Shown: piece by piece, positions 1-4,610 of the stretch
Numbering within the stretch: position 1 is the stretch's first letter
Layout of the letters: each line of letters begins with the position of its first letter
From: Candidatus Aminicenantota bacterium
GTDB lineage: Bacteria > Acidobacteriota > Aminicenantia > Aminicenantales > JAFGBC01
Direction: 5' to 3'
Assembly (NCBI GenBank): GCA_016933355.1
Contig: JAFGBC010000120.1
Coordinates: 1 to 5,412, forward strand
DNA: 5,412 bases
Translations under genes and position numbers: made by a program
The notes under the pieces: model-generated
Told to the model about the DNA's origin: nothing
The model's database searches: none
What the model saw: the letters and a program-made list of their open reading frames with translations, nothing else

Positions 1-148
1 CGGATGGGACGAAACAGCGATTCCCGGTTAATCCGCTTGGTCCAATCGGGCCGATAAAATCTATAAATTCAGGTTGAAATAGCCCGCGGCGAGGATTAAG
101 ATAGGGGCCGGGCGTTGAGGGATCGGCCCGTGCCAAGGAGAGAGACGC
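1..148 (+). promoter_or_regulatory. Non-coding leader and candidate promoter region of the rrf2-resB-ccsA cluster
   Basis: No convincing gene lies here. One frame ends at a TAA at 29-31 and could be the last few codons of an upstream gene, but nothing proves it. An AT-rich patch at 54-70 stands out from the GC-rich surroundings and contains TAAAAT (55-60) and TATAAA (62-67), either of which could be a -10 element. The only -35-like sequence, TTGGTC (37-42), is a poor match and its spacing to TATAAA is 19 bp, so the exact promoter is uncertain. An imperfect dyad, AATCT (58-62) with AGGTT (71-75), overlaps this patch. A good ribosome-binding site, AAGGAG (135-140), sits 8 nt before the regulator's ATG. 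Rrf2 proteins often repress their own promoter, so an operator here is plausible. Confidence 0.4.
45..130. repeat. 9-bp inverted repeat with embedded 11-bp palindrome upstream of rrf2
   Basis: CGGGCCGAT at 47-55 is perfectly complementary to ATCGGCCCG at 122-130, with 66 bp between them that include the AT-rich promoter-like patch. The left arm is also part of an 11-bp odd palindrome, ATCGG-G-CCGAT, at 45-55. These matches are seen directly. They could be paired operator half-sites for the Rrf2 regulator or another factor, or the arms of a long leader hairpin if transcription starts before base 47. GC-rich DNA yields such matches by chance fairly often, so a role is only inferred. Confidence 0.4.
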
Positions 149-589
149 ATGATCAAGATGTCGACCAAGGGACGCTATGGTACCCGCCTGATGCTCCAGC
201 TGGCCCACCATTACGACGACAAGGAAGCGGCCGTCATCCTGCGCCGGGTCGCCGAGGACGAGGACATCTCGATCCGCTACCTGGAACAGATCATCATCCC
301 GCTCAAGGTCAGCAAGCTCGTCAAGAGCATCCGCGGCGCCGGCGGCGGTTACACCCTGGCCCGGCCGCCGGCCGAGATCAAGGTCAGCGAGATCCTCCAT
401 GCCCTGGAGGGCTCTTGCTGCCTGGTCGAATGCGTCGAGGACGGGGACTTCTGCTCGCGCATGCCGTACTGCGCAACCTTCGAAATCTGGAACAAGGCGT
501 CCCAGATCTTGAAAAGCTACTTCGACAACTTGACGCTCGAGGACATCGTCGAGATCGACCGCAAGAAGAGGAAAGCCAGATCCAAGTAG
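149..589 (+). CDS. Rrf2-family transcriptional regulator, probable Fe-S or redox sensor
   Basis: This 146-residue protein has the normal Rrf2 length and layout. An N-terminal winged helix-turn-helix (about residues 1-72) starts with the typical MSTKGRYGTRLML segment. It contains the recognition-helix region SIRYLEQIIIPLK (41-53) and the wing signature SIRGAGGGYTLAR (60-72). A long dimerisation helix follows (about 110-126), then a basic tail. Cysteines at 90, 91, 95, 102 and 108 lie in the loop where IscR, NsrR and RirA bind an iron-sulphur cluster; C95-X6-C102-X5-C108 resembles their three-Cys arrangement. ATG at 149 is chosen because AAGGAG lies 8 nt upstream; the ATG at 158 would be too far from it. 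The gene is 16 bp ahead of resB, so it probably shares the operon and regulates it. Family assignment is firm. Whether it senses Fe-S status, NO, iron or redox is not decidable here, so no gene symbol is given. Confidence 0.93.
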   Translation: MIKMSTKGRYGTRLMLQLAHHYDDKEAAVILRRVAEDEDISIRYLEQIIIPLKVSKLVKSIRGAGGGYTLARPPAEIKVSEILHALEGSCCLVECVEDGDFCSRMPYCATFEIWNKASQILKSYFDNLTLEDIVEIDRKKRKARSK

Positions 590-605
590 GAAACGGGATC
601 GCGCC

Positions 606-1892
606 TTGAACCGCCTGGTCCGCTTCCTGAGCTCGGTCCGGCTGGCGATCACGCTCTTCATCCTGGTGACGATCGCGTCTATCCTGGGGACGCTCCTCCC
701 CCGTTTTTATCTCTACCGCACGCCCGCCTATCTCGCCCTCCTTCTCCTGTTCGCCCTGAGCATCATGGCCTGCGCTCTGACTCGATCTCTCCCCCGCCTC
801 CGGCGCACTCTGAAGCCGTCCTGGGACTGGACAGCCGAGAGCCTGGCCGCCGAGCCGGAGAGCCGGACCGCCGGGACGGGGGTCGGCCTCGAGGCCGCGT
901 CCGGCGCCTTGCGCGCCGCCCTCTCCGGCCGCCGCTACCGAATCCGCGAGGAGCGTCGCGACGAGGTCGTCCTCCTCGCCGCCCGCCGGCGGACCTGGGG
1001 CGGATTCGGAGCCGACGTCGTCCATGCCGGCCTGCTGGTCATCCTGGCCGGCGCCATCCTGAGCGGCGTCGCGGGCTGGAGGACGGACCTCAGCCTCGTC
1101 CCCGGCGGGTCGGCCGACGTTCCTTCGGCCGGGTTCCAGGTCCGGCTCGAGGCCTTCCGGACCGAGACCTACCCCGACGGCGCCGTCAAAGACTGGAAGA
1201 GCCGGCTAACCGTGCTCGATGGCGGCGCGCCGGTCCGGACCGAAACCATCGAGGTCAACCACCCGCTGCGTTACAAAGGGGTTCGCATCTATCAGTCGGG
1301 CTACGGATGGAACTGGGAGGAGGCCGCCCTTGTCCTCCGCGTCCGGAAGCGCGACGACCCCTCGTCCGAGCGCCTCCTCGAGGTCCGGACCGGGGGCGAG
1401 GCCCGGATCCCGGGAACCGAGCTGACGGTCGCCGCGGCGCGGTTCGTCCCGGATTTCGTCATCAACGCCCGGAATGAAGTCGGGACGCGATCCCTCGAGC
1501 CGAATAACCCGGCCGTCCTGATCGAAGCCGAGAAAGGGGGACGGACCGTCCTCTCGGCCTGGCTGTTCGCGAACCACCCGGAGTTCGACCGCATTCGGGA
1601 GAGGGTAGAAACCGGGCTCGCCTTCGAACTCCTCGAGGTCCGGGCCGATCCGCTCTCCATCCTCCAGGCCGCTTTCGACCCGGGAGCCCCCTTCATCTGG
1701 TTCGGGTGCGCGGTTCTCATGTTCGGACTCGGCCTGGCCTTCTACTGGCCTTCGCGCGAGATCCGGGCCGCCGTCACGGCCCGCCGGGGAAGGACCGAGG
1801 CCGTCCTCTCCGGCCGGGCGCCCAAGGCCCGCGAGGCGTTGACGAAAGACATCGCGGCCGCCGCCGAGGCCGTCGCCCAGGAGCGGTCATGA
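606..1892 (+). CDS. resB: Cytochrome c biogenesis protein ResB/Ccs1
   Basis: This 428-residue membrane protein is the ResB (Ccs1) half of System II cytochrome c maturation, which with CcsA moves haem across the membrane and presents it to apocytochrome c. The start FLSSVRLAITLFILVTIAS followed by GTLLP is the family's typical first helix (about 12-32). Further helices lie at about 40-58, 138-157 and 362-380. A large extracytoplasmic domain (about 160-360) carries the signature VNHPLRYKGVRIYQSGYGW (218-236). His140, in the third helix (VVHAGLL), is a candidate haem-related residue. The C-terminus (385-428) is a basic, alanine-rich cytoplasmic tail. The start is TTG at 606, with only a weak GGGA upstream and no better in-frame start before the first helix. 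It begins 16 bp after the regulator and overlaps ccsA by ATGA, which suggests coupled translation. The length is at the short end for the family but complete. Confidence 0.92.
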   Translation: MNRLVRFLSSVRLAITLFILVTIASILGTLLPRFYLYRTPAYLALLLLFALSIMACALTRSLPRLRRTLKPSWDWTAESLAAEPESRTAGTGVGLEAASGALRAALSGRRYRIREERRDEVVLLAARRRTWGGFGADVVHAGLLVILAGAILSGVAGWRTDLSLVPGGSADVPSAGFQVRLEAFRTETYPDGAVKDWKSRLTVLDGGAPVRTETIEVNHPLRYKGVRIYQSGYGWNWEEAALVLRVRKRDDPSSERLLEVRTGGEARIPGTELTVAAARFVPDFVINARNEVGTRSLEPNNPAVLIEAEKGGRTVLSAWLFANHPEFDRIRERVETGLAFELLEVRADPLSILQAAFDPGAPFIWFGCAVLMFGLGLAFYWPSREIRAAVTARRGRTEAVLSGRAPKAREALTKDIAAAAEAVAQERS

Positions 1893-2707
1893 CCGAAGCC
1901 AACGTGTTCCTGGCGGCGTTCCTCCTCTATATCTTCGCGGCCGTCCTCTACCTTCTGTCCTTGCTTTTAAGGAAGGACGGCGCGGCCCGGAAGGGATACC
2001 TCCTGGCCGCCGCCGGCGCCGGACTCCACACGGTCGCCCTCGTCCTGCGCGTCTTCGTCAGCAGCCACGCGCCGTTCACGAACATGTACGAGTCGTTGTC
2101 CTTCCTGGCCTGGGTTTCGATGACGGCCTATCTCGCGCTCGAGCGGCGCCTGGCGATCCGAAAAGCGGGCCCGTTCTTTCTTCTCCTGGTCACGGCCCTG
2201 ATGGCCCTCGCCTCGTCGCCCCTGATGCCCAAGGAGGCCGCCCCGCTCGTCCCCGCCCTCCAGAGCCACTGGCTCTGGCTCCACGTCTCGGTCACGCTCG
2301 TCGGCGAGGCGTTCTTCGCCATCGGGACCGTGACCAGCCTCCTCTATCTGGCCGCCGCCCGCCGCGAACGACCAGGGGAAGCCGTCCGGAGCGGACGGGA
2401 CGCCGCCCACTGGGACGCCGTCTCCTACAAGCTCATCGCCGTCGGCTTTCCCCTCTTCACGCTGGGCGCGCTCGTCTTCGGGATGGTCTGGGCCTACCGG
2501 GCCTGGGGGTCCTACTGGAGCTGGGACCCCAAGGAAGTCTGGTCGCTGGTCACCTGGTTCCTTTACGCCCTCTACCTGCACACCCGGATCGCCATGGGCT
2601 GGAAAGGACGGCGCTCGGCCATCGTCGCCGTCCTCGCCTTTCTGGCCGCGATGTTCACCTTCTTCGGCGTCAACTATCTCCTCTCCGGACTCCACAGCTA
2701 CGCCTGA
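1889..2707 (+). CDS. ccsA: Cytochrome c biogenesis protein CcsA/ResC, WWD haem-handling protein
   Basis: This 272-residue integral membrane protein with about eight helices is the partner of ResB in System II haem delivery and ligation. The WWD motif WGSYWSWDPKEVW (206-218) is intact and is where haem is presented on the outer face. Family-conserved histidines are visible: H132 (HWLWLHVSV), H231 (ALYLHTR) and H269 (LSGLHSYA). They match in order and spacing the two periplasmic and one membrane haem-ligand histidines described for CcsBA proteins. The early signature PFTNMYESLSFLAW (62-75) is also typical. The ATG at 1889 is chosen because it overlaps the resB stop as ATGA, has AGGAG at 1879-1883, and gives the correct N-terminus; the reading frame stays open further upstream only as an artefact inside resB. 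CcsA and ResC are names for the same family. No thiol reductase (CcdA, ResA) or cytochrome c gene is present in the window, so those must be elsewhere. Confidence 0.95.
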   Translation: MTEANVFLAAFLLYIFAAVLYLLSLLLRKDGAARKGYLLAAAGAGLHTVALVLRVFVSSHAPFTNMYESLSFLAWVSMTAYLALERRLAIRKAGPFFLLLVTALMALASSPLMPKEAAPLVPALQSHWLWLHVSVTLVGEAFFAIGTVTSLLYLAAARRERPGEAVRSGRDAAHWDAVSYKLIAVGFPLFTLGALVFGMVWAYRAWGSYWSWDPKEVWSLVTWFLYALYLHTRIAMGWKGRRSAIVAVLAFLAAMFTFFGVNYLLSGLHSYA

Positions 2708-2718
2708 GCGCCAAGCCT

Positions 2719-3249
2719 CTATTCGTACCAGATGACCGCGGCGTGAAACTTGAGGAGATTCGTTCCCAAACCAAAGCGAACGTTCAGGCTGTAGCTGAAC
2801 TTGAGGTTATCGACTTTGCCGACGACGACCTTGGCCGCGTCGATGGACTTCCGTGAGGCGGAAGTCGCCGAGGCTCCGGTGCTGGCCGTGGCGATGGGGG
2901 CGAGGCCGCCGGTCGAGAGCTTCTGCCGGTTGAGGCTGAAATCGATCTTGCCGCTGGCGGCGGGATCATTGTCCGTAAAATAGAAGGTCACCTTCTTGAT
3001 GACCGCGCCCTGGGGAAGATAGACCGGCGCGTTGGCTTCGAAGGGGGGGGTCGCGCCCGTGTCGAAGTTGAAGACCGTCTGCGAGGCCGTCCACATCCGG
3101 TTATCGGCGTCCCAGTTGGCCGGCTTGAGGGCGTTGGCCGGAATGGCCAGGTACTTCGTCGTCGCCTGGGCCGCCAGGGGAACCGCTCCGCCCGCGATCA
3201 TCCAGCCGAGGACGGCAACCACACCGATCGTCTTGAGGGTCGATTTCAT
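2719..3249 (-). CDS. Small secreted protein of unknown function
   Basis: The product has 176 residues. The N-terminus is a clear Sec signal peptide: basic start MKSTLK, hydrophobic core (about 8-26), and likely cleavage near LAAQA-T (29/30). The mature part of about 147 residues has no cysteine. It alternates hydrophobic and polar residues as in a beta-sandwich, notably VYLPQGAVIKKVTFYFTDND (76-95), KIDFSLNRQKL (101-111) and the C-terminal LLKFHAAVIWYE. A low-complexity Ala/Ser/Thr stretch (about 117-132) looks like a linker or exposed loop. I do not recognise the family; no catalytic or lipoprotein motif is visible. ATG at 3249 has a perfect AGGAGG (3255-3260) 5 nt upstream, and a strong promoter lies behind it. 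The stop is 11 bp from the ccsA stop, in convergent orientation. A C8 run on the coding strand (3043-3050) encodes Thr67-Pro68-Pro69. It is real as a gene; export is likely, function unknown. Confidence 0.85.
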   Translation of the reverse strand: MKSTLKTIGVVAVLGWMIAGGAVPLAAQATTKYLAIPANALKPANWDADNRMWTASQTVFNFDTGATPPFEANAPVYLPQGAVIKKVTFYFTDNDPAASGKIDFSLNRQKLSTGGLAPIATASTGASATSASRKSIDAAKVVVGKVDNLKFSYSLNVRFGLGTNLLKFHAAVIWYE

Positions 3250-3254
3250 ATAAG

Positions 3255-3260
3255 CCTCCT
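3255..3260 (-). promoter_or_regulatory. Consensus Shine-Dalgarno site of the small secreted protein gene
   Basis: The minus strand reads AGGAGG, the full anti-16S consensus core, with 5 nt to the ATG at 3249. It fixes the start codon and suggests efficient translation. It is the only full AGGAGG among the start sites in this window. Confidence 0.85.
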
Positions 3261-3270
3261 AGGGGCGTTC

Positions 3271-3295
3271 CGGTCCGGGACCGAATCTGAGATTC
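3271..3295. promoter_or_regulatory. Two abutting 13-bp perfect palindromes in the 5' leader of the secreted protein gene
   Basis: CGGTCC-G-GGACCG (3271-3283) and GAATCT-G-AGATTC (3283-3295) are each perfect 6-bp-arm palindromes about one central base, and they share base 3283. Both lie between the predicted transcription start (about 3300) and the ribosome-binding site (3255-3260). They could be operators just downstream of the start, or two small hairpins in the mRNA leader with 5-bp stems and 3-nt loops that affect stability or ribosome access. The symmetry is seen directly; the function is inferred. Confidence 0.55.
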
Positions 3296-3306
3296 ATTTC
3301 TTAGTA

Positions 3307-3335
3307 AATCTATATGTATTATAAGATTTTGTCAA
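3307..3335 (-). promoter_or_regulatory. Probable sigma-70-type promoter of the secreted protein gene
   Basis: On the minus strand an exact TTGACA -35 (3330-3335) is followed after 17 bp by TAGATT (3307-3312), a 4/6 match to the -10 consensus. The whole stretch from about 3296 to 3350 is strikingly AT-rich against the GC-rich genome. Predicted transcription starts near 3300, giving a leader of about 50 nt. TATAAT also occurs inside the spacer (minus strand, from about 3323) but is only 6 bp from the -35, too close to pair with it. The promoter begins about 30 bp after the mnmA stop, so this gene probably has its own transcript. Confidence 0.65.
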
Positions 3336-3364
3336 TCGATTTTCTTCGAAACGCGGGTCCGCCG

Positions 3365-4486
3365 TCAGCTTCCGTTTTCGTCGAGGGCGGCTTCGATCGT
3401 TCCCCCGCCGAGAACGACGTCTCCGTCGTAGAAGACCGCCGCCTGGCCGGGCGTCACGGCCCGCTGGGGCGTCTCGAACTCGACGATCACCTCCCCCCCG
3501 GCCAGAGGCCGGATTCGGGCCGCGGCTTCACGGTGGCGGTAGCGGATCTTGACGAAAGCCCGGCGCGTCCGGGTCAACTTTTCGTTGGCGATCCAGTTGA
3601 CGTCGACGACCCGGATCCGACGGCGGCGTAAATCCTCGTCCCGGCCGAGGACGACGGTATTCGTGTCCGGGTCGAGTGAAACGACATAGTAGGCGTGCGG
3701 CCCCGAAACTCCCATCCCCCTCCGCTGGCCGACCGTGAAATGAATGATCCCTTGGTGCGTTCCGATCGTCTGGCCCCGCCGGTCGACGATCGGACCCGGC
3801 CGGAAGGCGTCCGGGATTCTCTCGCCCAGGAAGCGCGCGTAGTCCCGGCCGGGAATGAAGCAGACTTCCTGGCTCTCGGGCCTGGCCGCCAGGCCGCGAC
3901 CGAGCCCGAGACGGGCGGCCGCCCGCCGCACCTCGGCCTTGGTCAGGCCGCCGACCGGGAAGAGCGTCCGGGACAGCTGGTCCTGGGTCAGGCCATAGAG
4001 GAAATAGGACTGGTCCTTGGCCGCGTCGAGCCCCTTCTTCAGAAGGACGCGCCGCCGGGACCGGTCGTACGCGACACGGGCGTGATGTCCCGTCGCCAGC
4101 CGAACGGCGCCGAGCCGTCGCGCCTTTCGCCAGAGGAGATCGAACTTGACCAGCCGGTTGCAGCGGACGCAGGGATTGGGCGTCCGGCCCCGCGCGTATT
4201 CGCGACAGAAGTCCGAAACCACGGCGCGCTCGAAAGCCGCGTGCAGGTCGACCGTCACGTGCCTGATCCCGAGGGCGGCCGCGACTCGGGCGGCGTCCCG
4301 GGCCGCGTTTCGCTCGAGGCCGGCGACCGCTTCCTTCGCCCGGCCGGTCCACTCTCCCGGAGCGAACAGGTCCATGGTGATCCCCGCCACGTCGCGGCCG
4401 GCCTCGACGAGGAGGGCCGCCGCGACCGAGGAATCGACGCCGCCGCTCATGGCGACGATAACGCGCCCGTCATCGTTCAATCTCAT
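3365..4486 (-). CDS. mnmA: tRNA-specific 2-thiouridylase MnmA
   Basis: This 373-residue cytoplasmic enzyme activates U34 of Lys, Glu and Gln tRNAs with ATP and inserts sulphur delivered through a cysteine desulphurase relay. The PP-loop SGGVDSS (14-20) binds ATP. The two catalytic cysteines are visible: Cys106 in TPNPCVRCN and Cys209 in SQEVCFIP, the second being the persulphide acceptor. KDQSYFLYGL (157-166), HFTVGQRRGMG (249-259) and the C-terminal beta-barrel segment TPGQAAVFYDGDVVLGGGTI (345-364) are family hallmarks, and the length is normal. ATG at 4486 puts the PP-loop at the usual distance from the start; the open frame reaching 4687 would add 67 residues unlike MnmA. No Shine-Dalgarno sequence precedes this ATG. 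The gene is followed by the separate secreted-protein promoter, with no clear terminator. No iscS or other relay gene is in the window. Confidence 0.96.
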   Translation of the reverse strand: MRLNDDGRVIVAMSGGVDSSVAAALLVEAGRDVAGITMDLFAPGEWTGRAKEAVAGLERNAARDAARVAAALGIRHVTVDLHAAFERAVVSDFCREYARGRTPNPCVRCNRLVKFDLLWRKARRLGAVRLATGHHARVAYDRSRRRVLLKKGLDAAKDQSYFLYGLTQDQLSRTLFPVGGLTKAEVRRAAARLGLGRGLAARPESQEVCFIPGRDYARFLGERIPDAFRPGPIVDRRGQTIGTHQGIIHFTVGQRRGMGVSGPHAYYVVSLDPDTNTVVLGRDEDLRRRRIRVVDVNWIANEKLTRTRRAFVKIRYRHREAAARIRPLAGGEVIVEFETPQRAVTPGQAAVFYDGDVVLGGGTIEAALDENGS

Positions 4487-4610
4487 CGTTATCGTTAAGA
4501 ATAACAGAAACGGCCGCCGGGGAATACCCGGGAACGCCCCGGGGACCGTAACGCATGCCCCGCGTTGCGGAGGCCGGGAAAATCGGCTATAAAGAGCTGA
4601 GGAGACGGAT
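4487..4610. promoter_or_regulatory. Divergent intergenic region between mnmA and the outer-membrane protein gene
   Basis: Both genes must be transcribed from this 124-bp spacer. On the minus strand TATTCT (4498-4503), preceded by TG at the extended -10 position, is a weak candidate for mnmA; it would leave a leader of only a few nucleotides. It lies inside a small dyad, GTTA-AGAA-TAAC (4494-4505). On the plus strand TTGCGG (4565-4570) and TATAAA (4588-4593) are 17 bp apart, but the start would fall about 10 nt before the ATG, almost on the ribosome-binding site AGGAG (4600-4604). Neither promoter is certain. The middle is very GC-rich, with CCGGGG (4517-4522) complementary to CCCCGG (4537-4542). 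Confidence 0.4.

Noticed and set aside
384..1025. Minus-strand open frame across the rrf2-resB junction
   Set aside because: It crosses two well-supported genes, and its charged repetitive translation shows no recognisable motif.
1706..1888. Upstream extension of ccsA to an ATG inside resB
   Set aside because: The added residues are Arg/Gly/Pro-rich and not membrane-like. The ATGA-overlap start with AGGAG gives the family's correct N-terminus.
1967..2695. Minus-strand open frame of 242 codons opposite ccsA
   Set aside because: It is a shadow of the transmembrane gene. The Glu/Gly/Asp-rich translation mirrors hydrophobic codons on the other strand.
3336..3364. Possible terminator after mnmA
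   Set aside because: There is only a short TTCGAA-type palindrome and an imperfect GC pairing. No stable stem followed by a T-run is visible on the minus strand.
3528..4352. Second minus-strand frame of 274 codons within mnmA
   Set aside because: It is the same strand in another frame and its composition is low-complexity Arg/Pro/Gly. mnmA explains the region.
3695..4498. Long plus-strand open frame (267 codons) opposite mnmA
   Set aside because: It lies antisense to a gene with intact catalytic motifs. The translation is Arg/Pro/Gly-rich without domains, as expected for a GC-rich shadow frame.
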